64,000 nt of DNA from Bacteroidia bacterium (GCA_025454975.1 JALONK010000002.1:1-64000), one strand, 5' to 3'; shown: positions 52,112 to 62,865, counted from the first letter of the stretch. Notes: generated by a model not told the origin, from the sequence alone. Numbers and translations: made by a program.

Positions 52112-53098
52112 TTATTTACTGTATTCAAATCCTAACCATTCAATTTTAATACGCTTAACCTTTCCGTTATCAGCGTTCTTTTCAATTAATATTTCAGCTT
52201 GTGTAATGGTATTAACTTTAGCAAGAAGTGCATCGTTACTCAATTCTTTATTCAATCGGGTTTTCAACCAGTCTTTCAGTTCGGGAAATTCATTTTCAAC
52301 GGTTATAGGTTGTTCATTTTTATTTACAAAATTCCTTTGAAGATTTACTTTTTGTAATTGTGTAACTGCATATAAAGGCTCAACTGAAATCAGGTTTTCG
52401 ATAGCAGGTTTTGATACACTAACCGGGTGATGTGTTACAGATTTACGTTGAACAGACCATGAATCTAAGTTTTTTGTTGAAGGTGATTCAGAAATTTTTG
52501 CTTTAGCCGCTTCGGCGGTTAACACTTTAAATGCTGTTGAAGTATCTTTTATTTGGTTGTTCAAATTTGGGGTAATACGTTGCGGTTGTTGCTCAACTGT
52601 TTGCGAATCATTAACGGGAAGTAAACCCGGTAAAATCATTACAGCTAAAAACACTGCAGCAATTCCAATAACGTAAGGTAAGTATGCCGGTAAATTAAAT
52701 TTCTTCAACCTTGATTTATTTGGAAATCGAATGTGTTCGTTTTTATCTAATCTGGCAGTAATAAAATATTGTTCCTCTTTTATTAGTTGAGGATATTTTT
52801 TCTGCATGTGTTCGAGTTCGCTTTCCTGTTCCGCTGTGGCATCACCTTCGGCCTTGGCAAGCAATAAATTTTCTACTTCGGCGGTTATTATAAATGACTC
52901 CGGTTTTATCAAAAACGATTTGTCGAGTGGCGCTATTTTGTCTTGATGTAATACTACCAATTCAACCCCTTCAAACTCTTGTTTTAAATCAGGATTTTGC
53001 TCTAAAAACAACAACAATTCCGACACTTGAACCGGATTTAAATTCCCTTCCAAATAATCAATTATAAATATTTCGTATGTTGTTCTGTCTAGTTTCAT
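52112..53098 (-). CDS. Anti-sigma factor-like membrane protein
   Basis: The 328-aa protein overlaps the ECF sigma gene by 4 bp (ATG inside the sigma stop region), the classical arrangement of sigma and anti-sigma genes. Residues 1-45 look like a cytoplasmic sigma-binding domain (YEIFIIDYLEGNLNPVQVSELLLFLEQNPDL); no zinc-binding HxxxCxxC is present. A transmembrane helix lies at about 141-162 (PYVIGIAAVFLAVMILPGLL), and the remainder is an extracytoplasmic region with a C-terminal TRLNKELSNDALLAKVNTI segment. The function as an anti-sigma factor is inferred from position and topology. Confidence 0.82.
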   Translation of the reverse strand: MKLDRTTYEIFIIDYLEGNLNPVQVSELLLFLEQNPDLKQEFEGVELVVLHQDKIAPLDKSFLIKPESFIITAEVENLLLAKAEGDATAEQESELEHMQKKYPQLIKEEQYFITARLDKNEHIRFPNKSRLKKFNLPAYLPYVIGIAAVFLAVMILPGLLPVNDSQTVEQQPQRITPNLNNQIKDTSTAFKVLTAEAAKAKISESPSTKNLDSWSVQRKSVTHHPVSVSKPAIENLISVEPLYAVTQLQKVNLQRNFVNKNEQPITVENEFPELKDWLKTRLNKELSNDALLAKVNTITQAEILIEKNADNGKVKRIKIEWLGFEYSK

Positions 53099-53580
53099 AT
53101 TACGTTTTCAGGTTGTACCAAATAGTTTTTTAAAAACACCCTTGCCCGATAAATATATACCTTTACTTGACTTTCGTTTAATCCGGTAATTTGTGAAATT
53201 TCATCATAACTGTAGCCTTCATAATCTCTAAGGGTAATCACTACCTTTTGAATTTCAGGTAATTTATCTAAAGCCTTATTTAAAACCTGTTTAACGTCGC
53301 TAAAGTTGTTGCTTGTTTTAGGATGTAACGATTCTGATTCATGAATATCATAGTTTAAAGGTTGTTTTCTTATAGCGTCAATCATGGTATGATAAGCAAT
53401 AGAAAACAGATATGACTTTACTGTTGTAAAATCAACCTGCGCTACTTTTATCCATAACTTCTCAAACGAATCTTGTACAATATCTTGTGCCATTGCGCTA
53501 TTTTTTATGTTTTTTAACACAAAACGATAAACGCTATCAGCGTATAACTCAACACAAGTATTATACTCTTTAACATTCAT
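53095..53580 (-). CDS. ECF-type RNA polymerase sigma factor
   Basis: The 161-aa protein has sigma region 2 at residues 9-75 (YADSVYRFVLKNIKNSAMAQDIVQDSFEKLW) and region 4 at about 100-152 (LPEIQKVVITLRDYEGYSYDEISQITGLNESQVKVYIYRAR). It should direct transcription of an envelope or stress regulon and be held by the overlapping anti-sigma gene product. It is first in the sigma/anti-sigma/GIN unit. Confidence 0.93.
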   Translation of the reverse strand: MNVKEYNTCVELYADSVYRFVLKNIKNSAMAQDIVQDSFEKLWIKVAQVDFTTVKSYLFSIAYHTMIDAIRKQPLNYDIHESESLHPKTSNNFSDVKQVLNKALDKLPEIQKVVITLRDYEGYSYDEISQITGLNESQVKVYIYRARVFLKNYLVQPENVI

Positions 53581-53717
53581 AAGGATAATTCAGTACGGAT
53601 ACGAGTTCCGTATAAGAAAAGTTACAACAACATTTACATTTTATTGCAACACACTGATTATCAAATATAATTTTTCGACTTAATACCTCTTTTAAGTCGA
53701 TGCTACGGCTAATGATG

Positions 53718-55958
53718 TTAAGCCAATTGAGAGGCAATACTGTTTTGGTAAGGGCTTATATACTGATCTACTTTACCAAAATCAACTTGATCAATCAATA
53801 TTTCTCCATCAGTTACCTTACCAAGATTCTGAAATGATACACCTCTATCTTTTAACAACTGTTCTACTTGTTCTTTTTGTTGTTCATCAACAGAAACAAC
53901 TATCCTACTTTGTGCTTCGCCAAATAAGAAAGCATCATTTCGTAAATCAGTGTGCGATTTGTTAATTTCAAAACCAAGTTTTCTATGCATAGCACTTTCA
54001 AACAGGGCAACAAATAGTCCACCTTCACTGCAGTCATGTGCCGACAGAATAAGGTCGTTATTTATCAAAGCTAAAACGGCTTGTTGTACTTGGTATTCCT
54101 CATCTAAATTAAAGTACGGTGCAGGAGATAATTGTACGTGGTGTTGGGCTACTAAATATTGTGAAGAAGCGATATCATTTTTTGAAGAACCAATTAAATA
54201 AATGCTATCACCTTTCTTTTTAAAGTCGAGAGTCATATGTTTTTTGCCCGGCTTAATCAGGCCAACCATTCCAATTGTAGGTGTTGGAAACACCGCATCA
54301 TTATCACTGCTTTGGTTGTAAAAACTTACATTTCCTCCGGTAACAGGAGTATCAAATTTTTTACATGCCTCTCCCATCCCTTTAATGGCATGAACAAATT
54401 GATAATACACTTCTGTATTATAAGGATTACCGAAATTTAAACAATTGGTAACACCTGCAGGTTCAGCCCCGCTACACACTAAATTTCTAGCGGCTTCACT
54501 TACAGCAATCATACCCCCTACAAAAGGATTGGCATGAACAAATCTGCTGTTACAATCAACCGTCATAGCCAGCGACGAATTATTTTCCTTTACTTTAACT
54601 ACAGCAGCATCGCTAGGTGCATTTGTTGTTTGGTTGTTGGTACCCACCATGGAATCATATTGGTTATATACCCAACGTTTACTCGCAATATTTGGGTGCG
54701 CCACTAATAACTCGGCAATAGATTTTGCTTCTATTAATGAGCAATCATTAATTGAATTAATATTAAACTCTGCTATGGCTTTAAAGTAAGTAGGTTCGGT
54801 GTATTCACGTTGATATACCGGAGCCCCGCCACCTAACACCAAACTTTGCGCAGGAATATCACCAACAAGTTCCCCATTCATGTAATATTGAACTTTACCG
54901 GTGTTGGTTACTTCTCCAATTTGAGCGTAAGTAAGATCCCACTTTTCGAAAATTTGCTCAAATTGTTTTTCAAAACCTTTCTTCACTACCACTAACATGC
55001 GTTCTTGCGATTCCGACAAAAGGATTTCCCAATCTTTCATATCTGCCTGACGCATGGGAACACGGTCGAGCCAAACCTTCATTCCAGTTCCACTTTTTGC
55101 ACTCATTTCACTGGTTGAACAAGTAATTCCCGCAGCACCCATATCTTGCATACCTACCACTCCACCGGTTTCAATCAACTCCATAGTAGCTTCTAAAATC
55201 AGCTTTTCCCAAAAAGGGTCACCTACTTGAACTGAAGGTAAATCCTTAGCCGAATCTTCCGTGATATCTTTAGAAGCGAAAGCAGCACCATGAATACCAT
55301 CTTTTCCGGTTGCAGAACCATAAATATATACTGCATTACCAAGTCCTTCAGCTATCGCACTTACTGTCTTTCCAACTTTAGCAATACCAACACTCATCGC
55401 ATTCACCAAAGGATTAATTTGATAACAATCATCAAAATATACTTCACCACCAACTGTTGGAATACCAAAAGCATTTCCATAATTCCCGATGCCTTTAACC
55501 ACCCCTCTTACCAACCATTTTGTGCGTTCATTTTTAATATCTCCGAATCGTAAGCTATTCATTTGAGCAATGGGACGCGCGCCCATGCTAAATATATCAC
55601 GGTTAATTCCACCTACACCGGTAGCAGCTCCTTGATAAGGCTCAATAGCACTAGGGTGGTTGTGACTTTCAATTTTGAAAGCACATGCCAATCCATCACC
55701 AATATCAATTAATCCGGCATTTTCTTCACCTGCTTTGGCCAACATATTTTTCCCATCACGAGGCAATGTTTTCAGCCAAATAATACTGTTCTTATATGAA
55801 CAGTGTTCACTCCACATTACCGAGTAAACACTTAGCTCAGTAAAGTTAGGAGTACGTCCTAAAATTTCTTTTATTTTTTCGAATTCTTCCGGGCGAAGGC
55901 CAAGCTGTTGGGCTTGTTCTACAGTAGCAATTTGCTTTGTACTTACTTGTTCAGTCAC
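53718..55958 (-). CDS. purL: Phosphoribosylformylglycinamidine synthase, small-type subunit PurL
   Basis: PurL converts FGAR to FGAM with ATP and ammonia from PurQ. The 746-aa length is that of the small-type enzyme, which needs separate PurS and PurQ partners; these genes are not in the window. Motifs visible are [11 protein letters not shown] (about 48-58), [38 protein letters not shown] and the second AIRS-like half with TGGNVSFYN. Gram-negative bacteria such as E. coli have the fused ~1300-aa enzyme. The small form is normal for several Bacteroidetes lineages. It is transcribed alone; the large endonuclease gene is divergent. Confidence 0.95.
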   Translation of the reverse strand: MTEQVSTKQIATVEQAQQLGLRPEEFEKIKEILGRTPNFTELSVYSVMWSEHCSYKNSIIWLKTLPRDGKNMLAKAGEENAGLIDIGDGLACAFKIESHNHPSAIEPYQGAATGVGGINRDIFSMGARPIAQMNSLRFGDIKNERTKWLVRGVVKGIGNYGNAFGIPTVGGEVYFDDCYQINPLVNAMSVGIAKVGKTVSAIAEGLGNAVYIYGSATGKDGIHGAAFASKDITEDSAKDLPSVQVGDPFWEKLILEATMELIETGGVVGMQDMGAAGITCSTSEMSAKSGTGMKVWLDRVPMRQADMKDWEILLSESQERMLVVVKKGFEKQFEQIFEKWDLTYAQIGEVTNTGKVQYYMNGELVGDIPAQSLVLGGGAPVYQREYTEPTYFKAIAEFNINSINDCSLIEAKSIAELLVAHPNIASKRWVYNQYDSMVGTNNQTTNAPSDAAVVKVKENNSSLAMTVDCNSRFVHANPFVGGMIAVSEAARNLVCSGAEPAGVTNCLNFGNPYNTEVYYQFVHAIKGMGEACKKFDTPVTGGNVSFYNQSSDNDAVFPTPTIGMVGLIKPGKKHMTLDFKKKGDSIYLIGSSKNDIASSQYLVAQHHVQLSPAPYFNLDEEYQVQQAVLALINNDLILSAHDCSEGGLFVALFESAMHRKLGFEINKSHTDLRNDAFLFGEAQSRIVVSVDEQQKEQVEQLLKDRGVSFQNLGKVTDGEILIDQVDFGKVDQYISPYQNSIASQLA

Positions 55959-56122
55959 AGTAAATAATTTTGTTGGTGGAGGCGCAAATTTGCCGATTAT
56001 TTGGCATTAAAACCAATTATATATAGAATTAATTTATACCCATTAACAATTAGTTTAAACGTGTGTAATCGAATATTCTTATCTTGCAACGCTTTGCAAT
56101 TCAAATAAGCAAGGCAAAGAAT

Positions 56123-59100
56123 ATGAAAAACAATTTAATATTAACTTTGGTATTATTACCGTTTTTTTCGTTTGGACAGGCTGTTTTACCAACGGCATGG
56201 AACTTTACGACACCGGGCGTGGCTACACCTCCTGTTGGGTGGACAACTAATTTAGGTACTGGAAATCAAACCTATTCAGGAAATGGTTTTTCGGTTGGTG
56301 GTGACCAATTTTCGTTAAGGCTGGATGCAACCGGTGAATTTTTAACCATATTTTTTGCTGAGAAACCTGGTCCATTAAGCTATTATATCAGGGGTACAGG
56401 TTTTGGAGCGAACCCTCCGTTTGCCGGAACATTTAAGGTTCAAGAATCAGTAGATGGCAGCGCATGGACTGACATCAGAACTTTTACAGCCATGACCAGC
56501 AGCTTAACTCGCTGGCAAGAAAGCTTAAACGAAAACAGCCGATATGTAAGATTTTTTTATACTGAGAAACTACCTAATACCAACGTTGCCTTAGATAGTG
56601 TAATGATTTTAAAAGCACCTGCACCTGGCGTAGGAGTTGGTATAAATCAACAAAGCAACGTTATTTTAAACGGAGGAACATTTATTTATGGTAATAATAC
56701 TTCACGTGTATTCACCATTAACAATATTGGCACTTCAACCAATTTAAATATTGATAGCATTACCATCTCAGGAGTAAATAGAACTGATTTCAGTTTAGGT
56801 GCATTCGACAATAGCACCCCTCCGGGTCAAAATGACACCTTTAGAGTTATCTTCAATCCGCAAAGCAATGGTAGTCGCTTCGCAAGTATCAATGTTTATA
56901 CTAATGATGCAAGTGTAAATCCTTTCACTTTTCAACTGTATGCCATAGGTGGTTCATTTGCCAGTGAACCAACTGTTGCTCCGGGCAGTATTACCATTTC
57001 TAACTTACGCACTCATGCGATGAATGTTAGTTTTTCAAGAGCTTCTGTTGCACCTGAGCGTTATATTGTTTTAAGAAAACAGGCCGCTACCATAACGGAA
57101 AGTCCGGTTGACGGCATAACCTATAAAAGAGGAGATTATATAGGAAGTGCGCAAGTAGCCTTTATTGGTACTGATACTGCATTATTCCGTCCGAATTACA
57201 TACTGGCCAATACTGATTATACCTTCAAAGTTTTTGCATTTAATGGTCCGCAAGGTTTTGAAAACTACCTGACAAGTGCAGCTCCAAGTACAACAGTTAC
57301 AACTCCCGGAGCTACACCGGGCAATTATTACGCAGCAATTAATCCTCTTTCTTCAACCTTTATTACTGATTTGGGTAATCGCCTGCGTGTGCCGCACGAC
57401 ACCGTATTTTATAGTAACTATATAGCTACTATGATTAACAACTACTTAAGCAGAGATACCAGTGATGGCAGAAAAGTAGTTGATTGTATTTACACGGGAA
57501 TTAAACATGTATATGAAGAGCCATTTATTTGGTGGACAGGTAATAATTCAGGTACATTAACTCGCGAACATACTTGGGCACAAAGCTGGATGCCACTAAA
57601 TCCGGTTTTAGGGAATGGATGGCCTAATGTTAATGGAAGAGAAGTATTAGAGTTTAACGATTTACATAATTTATTTCCAGCACATCAGCAAAATGCTAAT
57701 GCCAGAAGAAGTAATAACCCATTCGGTATCGTGGTTAATGCCACATATACTTCACCTACCGGGGAAGGAAAATTAGGCACCGACTCGAATAGCACAACTG
57801 TTTATGAGCCTAAAAACGATCAAAAAGGAGATGTTGCAAGAGCCCTCCTATATATGATGGTAAGATACAATGGTGATAGGGGTTATCAATGGAGGTTACC
57901 AAGCGGACAAAACATCAATTTGTTATTACAATGGCATCAACAAGATCCGCCGAGTGCACTTGAAATTGCTAGAAACGAGTATATTTTTTCGTTACAAAAC
58001 AACAGAAATCCTTTTATTGATAATCCTGAATGGGTGAATAGAATTAACTTTAACAACCTTACTTATATTCCTGCTCCTAATGTTAAATTGATCAACCTAA
58101 TTTTACCAAATGGCGGTCAAACTTATGTGGCAGGTTCTAATCAAAATATCACTTGGAATTCACAAAACATTGACACTTTGGTTATCGAATATAGGGTTGA
58201 TGCAAACTCATCTTGGATAAGGATAACAGATACTGTACCGGCTTCAAGAGGTATATTTTCTTGGTTAGTTCCTAATACACCTACTACAAATGCATTGGTG
58301 CGTATTTTTGGCAAAACAGATATTAATATAGGCGACACTTCAAATGCAACGTTTACAATTGATTTACCAAAAAGTTTACAAATTACAACGGATGTAAATA
58401 ATAACACTTGGATTGCCGGTAATGAATATACCTTAACATGGACTGCAGTAAATGTTGATACGGTTTTGGTGCAATTTGCTGCCGGAATTAGTCCATTTGT
58501 TACCTTAGGTAAGGTTGCTGCTAACAGTTTAAGTTATACATTTAATTTAAATACACCAGCTACTACTAACGGCCGATTCCGCATCATACAACCATCAAAT
58601 CCAACCGTGTTTTCAGCAACTACACCGTTTGTGGTTGAAGTATCAAGTTTAACCATAACTGATCCGATAAATGACGCTTCATTTATTGAAAACATGCCTG
58701 TAAGTGTAAATATCAACAGCAGTTTTATTGATCGTGTTGATGTTTATTATACTTACAGAAATAATTCGGGAAGCATGGCTGTGAGTCCGGTTGGTAATTT
58801 TGTAACCTCGGCAAATATCAGTTTTACTCCTACGGTATTATCTGATAGTTTGGTGATTGTTGTAAGAGAAATTACCTTAAATAAGCTAACAAATTTCATA
58901 GCCGCCGATACCGTAAAAATAAAAGTAAGTAAAGGTTCAGGTTTAGATAACATCTTACTAAATGCAATTGCTGTTTATCCGAATCCTACCCAAGGCAAAG
59001 TAAAGATTGACATTCCTTCAGGTTTACAAGTAGAACAAATTGAAGTTACCGACATCACCGGAAAAGTTATCATAACAAGTAGCGACAACAGTATATCAAT

Positions 59101-59176
59101 TGCAAACAAAGGTTTGTATTTTGTGTACATCAAAACCTTAACAGGCACTGCTGTGAGGAAAATATTAGTTGAATAA
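56123..59176 (+). CDS. Large T9SS-exported endonuclease I family nuclease
   Basis: I choose the ATG at 56123 (1017 aa) because it is followed by a signal peptide (MKNNLILTLVLLPFFSFGQ); an earlier TTG at 56084 is not credible. After a beta-sandwich (about 20-165), a choice-of-anchor-D/Ig-like domain (about 175-280, NNTSRVFTINNIGTSTNL) and a fibronectin-like domain (about 285-395), the endonuclease I domain covers about 400-640. It includes the active motif REHTWAQSWMP (from about 481) and NDLHNLFPAHQQNAN. Two to three more Ig-like domains (NLILPNGGQTYVAGS onward) and a T9SS sorting domain (VYPNPTQGKVKI) close it. It should degrade extracellular DNA for nutrient recovery or biofilm remodelling. 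A terminator lies at 59196-59232. Confidence 0.88.
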   Translation: MKNNLILTLVLLPFFSFGQAVLPTAWNFTTPGVATPPVGWTTNLGTGNQTYSGNGFSVGGDQFSLRLDATGEFLTIFFAEKPGPLSYYIRGTGFGANPPFAGTFKVQESVDGSAWTDIRTFTAMTSSLTRWQESLNENSRYVRFFYTEKLPNTNVALDSVMILKAPAPGVGVGINQQSNVILNGGTFIYGNNTSRVFTINNIGTSTNLNIDSITISGVNRTDFSLGAFDNSTPPGQNDTFRVIFNPQSNGSRFASINVYTNDASVNPFTFQLYAIGGSFASEPTVAPGSITISNLRTHAMNVSFSRASVAPERYIVLRKQAATITESPVDGITYKRGDYIGSAQVAFIGTDTALFRPNYILANTDYTFKVFAFNGPQGFENYLTSAAPSTTVTTPGATPGNYYAAINPLSSTFITDLGNRLRVPHDTVFYSNYIATMINNYLSRDTSDGRKVVDCIYTGIKHVYEEPFIWWTGNNSGTLTREHTWAQSWMPLNPVLGNGWPNVNGREVLEFNDLHNLFPAHQQNANARRSNNPFGIVVNATYTSPTGEGKLGTDSNSTTVYEPKNDQKGDVARALLYMMVRYNGDRGYQWRLPSGQNINLLLQWHQQDPPSALEIARNEYIFSLQNNRNPFIDNPEWVNRINFNNLTYIPAPNVKLINLILPNGGQTYVAGSNQNITWNSQNIDTLVIEYRVDANSSWIRITDTVPASRGIFSWLVPNTPTTNALVRIFGKTDINIGDTSNATFTIDLPKSLQITTDVNNNTWIAGNEYTLTWTAVNVDTVLVQFAAGISPFVTLGKVAANSLSYTFNLNTPATTNGRFRIIQPSNPTVFSATTPFVVEVSSLTITDPINDASFIENMPVSVNINSSFIDRVDVYYTYRNNSGSMAVSPVGNFVTSANISFTPTVLSDSLVIVVREITLNKLTNFIAADTVKIKVSKGSGLDNILLNAIAVYPNPTQGKVKIDIPSGLQVEQIEVTDITGKVIITSSDNSISIANKGLYFVYIKTLTGTAVRKILVE

Positions 59177-59195
59177 TCGCATTTAGTTATCAATA

Positions 59196-59232
59196 GAAAA
59201 GCCTCGTTATTGAAGTTAACGAGGCTTTTTTC
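59196..59232 (+). terminator. Terminator between endonuclease and E1 genes
   Basis: AAAAGCCTCGTTA and TAACGAGGCTTTT form a 13-bp stem with a short loop, followed by TTCTT. It serves the plus-strand nuclease gene and, because of the A-tract on the other side, perhaps the convergent E1 gene. Confidence 0.85.
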
Positions 59233-59269
59233 TTAGTTTATAATTGGGATAAAAGAATCTACAAGCGAA

Positions 59270-61672
59270 TTATAACTTTGAGAATTGATTAGGATGATAA
59301 TCATGCATCAATTCGAGAATAGCTTCAAAAATATCTTCAGCATTTGGTTTGCTGAAATAATCTCCATCTGTTCCATAAGGTGGACGGTGTGGTTTTGCGG
59401 TAATGGTTAATGGTTTTGCATCAAGATATTGATAACCATTTTGCACTTCTAAAATTTGTTGTAAAATATAGGCAGATGCTCCTCCGGGAACGTCTTCATC
59501 AACGATAACCAATTTATTAGTACGTTTTAGAGATTTAACTAACTGATGATGGATATCAAATGGCAATAAGCTTTGTACATCAATCAATTCGCAGCTAATA
59601 CCAATTTCCTGTAATTGTTTAATTGCTTCTTCTGCCACACGTAAGGTGCTTCCGTAGCTTACCACCGTAACATCATCACCGCTGATTAAGGTTTCAGGAA
59701 CACCTAAAGGTGTTGTATAATCACCAATATTATCAGGCAAACGTTCTTTAATTCGATAACCATTTAAACATTCAATAATTAATGCCGGTTCATCACTTTG
59801 CAACATGGTATTATAAAACCCGGCGGCTTGAACCATATTACGAGGCACCAATACATGTATTCCTCTTAAAGCATGTAAAATCATGCCGATTGGCGAACCA
59901 CTATGCCATATACCTTCTAAACGATGTCCTCTGGTACGTATAATTAATGGGGCTTTTTGACCGCCTTTGGTTCTGTATTGTAGGGTAGCAAGGTCGTCGC
60001 TTAGTGGTTGCAGTCCATACAATAAATAATCTAAGTATTGAATTTCTGCAATTGGTCGCAAGCCCCTCATGGATGCACCAATACCTTGACCAATAATAGT
60101 TAGTTCACGAATACCGGTATCAAACACTCTTGATTCGCCATGTTTTTCTTGTAAACCTGCAAATCCTTGATTCACATCTCCTATTTTTCCAACATCTTCG
60201 CCAAAAGCAAATACACGAGGGTCGCGTTGGATAGCGATATCAAAAAATGCCTGCATTACTTCACGACCATCTACCATTTTGCTTTGTTCAGAAAAGGCGG
60301 GCGCAATAAAAGGAACCTTTAAGGCTGATTGGTTACTTTCACTAAAAAGGTATGAATTATAACGTTCAGCATTATCGTTTCTGAATTGTTGTTTGTATGC
60401 TTTCAACTTATTTTTTGCATCAGACTGATGACCGTAACTTAATCGCAAAGCCTTGTTAATAGCCGTTCCAATATCTTTTCTTATAGGCTCATTAATTTGT
60501 AATAATTCTTGACTAATTGCCTGAATTTCCTGAATACCTGATGCATCAGCTAATTCTTGCAACAACGATGAACATTGTCCGATCTCTTGTTTAATAGGAG
60601 TTAGATAAGCATCCCATGCCAATTTACGCTGTTCATTTACAAACCTCTTTGCTTCAGTTTCCATGGCATCTAACTCATCAGTTGTAGCTAAGCTATTATC
60701 AATTATAAACGTGCGGAATCTACTGATGCAGTCATGTTCTATTTCCCAGGCTAATCTCTCTTTTGATTTATATCTTTCATGAGAGCCCGAAGTTGAGTGA
60801 CCTTGCGGTTGTGTGAGTTCGGTAACATGCACTAATACCGGCACATGCTCTTCTCTGGCTATTTTCGAAGCTTTATCATACGTGGCTACCAGTTCGGGAT
60901 AATTCCAACCCCTTGCCACTAAAATTTCAAATCCATTGAGATTTTCATCACGTTGAAATCCTTTTAAAATTTCGCTGATATTTTCTTTAGTGGTTTGATA
61001 TTTGGCCGGTACTGAAATTCCATAAGCGTCGTCCCAAACGGAAATTACCATTGGAATTTGCAAAACACCGGCTGCATTTACGGATTCAAAAAAATGTCCT
61101 TCGCTTGTACTTGCGTTACCGATGGTGCCCCAGGCCACTTCATTTCCATTATCACTAAAGGCATTTTCACCGATTATGGATGCGTTTTGGCGATAATATT
61201 TACTGGCATGAGCTAAACCTACCAATCTTAGCATTTGACCGGCAGTGGGTGAAATATCACTAGAAGAATTTTTTAAAGATTTTAATTCTTTCCATGTTCC
61301 GTCGTCATTAAGCAACCGAGTTCCAAAGTGGCCATTCATCATCCTGCCTGCACTTGCCGGTTCTTCATTAACATCAGTATGAGCATACAACTGCGCGAAA
61401 AACTCCTTAACCGTATGCATACCAATAGCCATCATAAAGGTTTGGTCGCGATAATAACCACTTCTAAAATCACCAAACTTAAAGGCTTTGGCCATTGCAA
61501 TCTGCGGCAACTCTTTACCATCACCGAATATGCCAAACTTAGCTTTCCCTGTAAGCACTTCCTTTCTTCCAAGCAAACTGGCTTGTCGGCTTTCGAAAGC
61601 AATTTTATAATCATTCAATACCGAAGCTCTGAATTCTTCGGCACTTATTTTTCCTTGGGTTGATTTTGCCAT
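59270..61672 (-). CDS. Fused alpha/beta 2-oxoacid dehydrogenase E1 component
   Basis: This single 800-aa chain joins the alpha and beta subunits of a branched-chain-type 2-oxoacid dehydrogenase E1 (residues about 15-400 and 470-800). I start at ATG 61672 (MAKSTQGKISAEEF); an upstream ATG at 61726 lacks conserved sequence. The alpha half holds the TPP site (GNASTSEGHFFESVNAAG, near 185, then WDDAYGISVP). The beta half has FAFGEDVGKIGDVNQGFAG, IRTRGHRLEG and DEDVPGGASAYILQQILE. With E2 and E3 it would decarboxylate branched-chain oxoacids, pyruvate or similar. Fused E1 chains of this type are common in Bacteroidetes. The E2 gene is not in the window. It uses TPP, the cofactor handled by the thiamine locus at 40-43 kb. 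Confidence 0.9.
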   Translation of the reverse strand: MAKSTQGKISAEEFRASVLNDYKIAFESRQASLLGRKEVLTGKAKFGIFGDGKELPQIAMAKAFKFGDFRSGYYRDQTFMMAIGMHTVKEFFAQLYAHTDVNEEPASAGRMMNGHFGTRLLNDDGTWKELKSLKNSSSDISPTAGQMLRLVGLAHASKYYRQNASIIGENAFSDNGNEVAWGTIGNASTSEGHFFESVNAAGVLQIPMVISVWDDAYGISVPAKYQTTKENISEILKGFQRDENLNGFEILVARGWNYPELVATYDKASKIAREEHVPVLVHVTELTQPQGHSTSGSHERYKSKERLAWEIEHDCISRFRTFIIDNSLATTDELDAMETEAKRFVNEQRKLAWDAYLTPIKQEIGQCSSLLQELADASGIQEIQAISQELLQINEPIRKDIGTAINKALRLSYGHQSDAKNKLKAYKQQFRNDNAERYNSYLFSESNQSALKVPFIAPAFSEQSKMVDGREVMQAFFDIAIQRDPRVFAFGEDVGKIGDVNQGFAGLQEKHGESRVFDTGIRELTIIGQGIGASMRGLRPIAEIQYLDYLLYGLQPLSDDLATLQYRTKGGQKAPLIIRTRGHRLEGIWHSGSPIGMILHALRGIHVLVPRNMVQAAGFYNTMLQSDEPALIIECLNGYRIKERLPDNIGDYTTPLGVPETLISGDDVTVVSYGSTLRVAEEAIKQLQEIGISCELIDVQSLLPFDIHHQLVKSLKRTNKLVIVDEDVPGGASAYILQQILEVQNGYQYLDAKPLTITAKPHRPPYGTDGDYFSKPNAEDIFEAILELMHDYHPNQFSKL

Positions 61673-61874
61673 AGAGTTACAATCTCTTAAAGTTTTCAAA
61701 TATATAATCATTGAGCTATGCAGCAATCATTCAAAGAAAAATCGTTTAAAGATTATTTTAACGATTTTAATTTTGTAATCTAAGCAGACGTTATTTATCT
61801 TCGAACCTCACAAAATTAAACAAATTAAGTTTTGGTATTAAATTTGTAATTAAAAATCATCAATAAAAACCAAT

Positions 61875-62306
61875 ATGAAAAAATTAATTATTACGGCGTT
61901 TGTTGCAGTTGGTGTAGTATTTTTAACCAACTCACAAACAGTGGCTCCACAAAAGCCGGTTGACAAGAATATTCCAGTTATCAATTTCGACAAAGAAACT
62001 CATGATTTCGGCAATATTCCTCAAGGTGTTCCTGCCTCTTATACATTTATTGTTACAAATACAGGTAAGACGCCATTAATTATAACCAATGCTGCTGCTT
62101 CTTGCGGTTGTACAACACCTGAGTGGACAAAAGAACCAATTAAGCCGGGTGCTAAAGGTTTTATCAAGGCTACATATAATGCTGCAACACCAGGACCTTT
62201 TATGAAAACCGTTACTGTTACTTCTAATGCTTCTAGAGATGTTGTAACTTTAACTTTGAAAGGTGATGTTAAACCGGGTGCAGTTGATCCGGCTCAAAGT
62301 AATTAA
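61875..62306 (+). CDS. DUF1573 protein, first copy
   Basis: This 143-aa exported protein has a signal peptide (MKKLIITAFVAVGVVFLTNS) and one DUF1573 Ig-like domain with FDKETHDFGNIPQGVPASYTF, the conserved ASCGCTTPEWTKEPIKPG loop with a Cys pair, and a closing VTVTSNASRDVVTLTLKGDV strand pair. Function is unknown; such proteins are abundant in Bacteroidetes and are predicted periplasmic or surface. It is followed by its own terminator and then by a close paralogue. TAAATTTG at about 61843 resembles the phylum's -7 promoter element. Confidence 0.9.
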   Translation: MKKLIITAFVAVGVVFLTNSQTVAPQKPVDKNIPVINFDKETHDFGNIPQGVPASYTFIVTNTGKTPLIITNAAASCGCTTPEWTKEPIKPGAKGFIKATYNAATPGPFMKTVTVTSNASRDVVTLTLKGDVKPGAVDPAQSN

Positions 62307-62324
62307 TTCAAATAAAACAAACAT

Positions 62325-62356
62325 AAAACATCTCACTTACATTGGTGAGATGTTTT
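62325..62356 (+). terminator. Terminator/attenuator between the two DUF1573 genes
   Basis: AAAACATCTCAC and GGTGAGATGTTTT form a 12-bp stem with a seven-base loop, followed by CATTTTTAATG. The second gene begins 13 bp later, so this may act as a partial terminator lowering expression of the second copy. Confidence 0.75.
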
Positions 62357-62369
62357 CATTTTTAATGAA

Positions 62370-62801
62370 ATGAAAAAAAATCTTTTTCTTTTAATTTTTG
62401 CTGTTATCTATATAAGTGCCGGTGCTCAAACCAATGCAAAGACAGATACGCTGCCTGTTATAAAATTTGAAAAAACCGAGCACGACTTTGGTAAAATTAA
62501 AGAGGGTACTTTGGCCACTTACACTTTTGTGTTTTACAATACCGGCAACAGTCCGTTAGTTTTGCAAAATGTACAGGCAAGTTGCGGATGTACAACGCCG
62601 GAATGGACAAGAGACCCAATAATGCCCGGTCAAAAAGGTACCATTAAAGCTGCATACAATTCTTACAACCGACCCGGAGTTTTTAACAAAACCATCTTGG
62701 TGAAATCAAACGGAGGAGCTGACGTAGTACTTACCATAAAGGGCGAAGCATTAGTAAATACTCCTGAACCGGTTTCACCTGTAAGGGTTAATCCAAATTA
62801 A
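62370..62801 (+). CDS. DUF1573 protein, second copy
   Basis: Also 143 aa and clearly paralogous to the preceding gene product: signal peptide (MKKNLFLLIFAVIYISAGAQ), FEKTEHDFGKIKEGTLATYTF, ASCGCTTPEWTRDPIMPGQ and a strand pair ending VVLTIKGEA. The two copies have diverged outside the core, so they may have different partners. The close spacing implies they are read from one message in part, limited by the hairpin between them. Confidence 0.9.
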   Translation: MKKNLFLLIFAVIYISAGAQTNAKTDTLPVIKFEKTEHDFGKIKEGTLATYTFVFYNTGNSPLVLQNVQASCGCTTPEWTRDPIMPGQKGTIKAAYNSYNRPGVFNKTILVKSNGGADVVLTIKGEALVNTPEPVSPVRVNPN

Positions 62802-62828
62802 CAAACCTATTTATTTATGATATTTATG

Positions 62829-62865
62829 GAAACGCCTTGTAAAATTTACAAGGCGTTTTGTTTTC
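62829..62865 (+). terminator. Terminator after the second DUF1573 gene
   Basis: AAACGCCTTGTAAA and TTTACAAGGCGTTT pair perfectly with almost no loop and are followed by TGTTTT, 28 bp after the stop codon at 62801. Confidence 0.85.

Noticed and set aside
53676-53699. Hairpin CGACTTAA/TTAAGTCG after purL as a terminator
   Set aside because: The stem is short and, in the direction of purL transcription, is followed by A residues instead of a U-tract.
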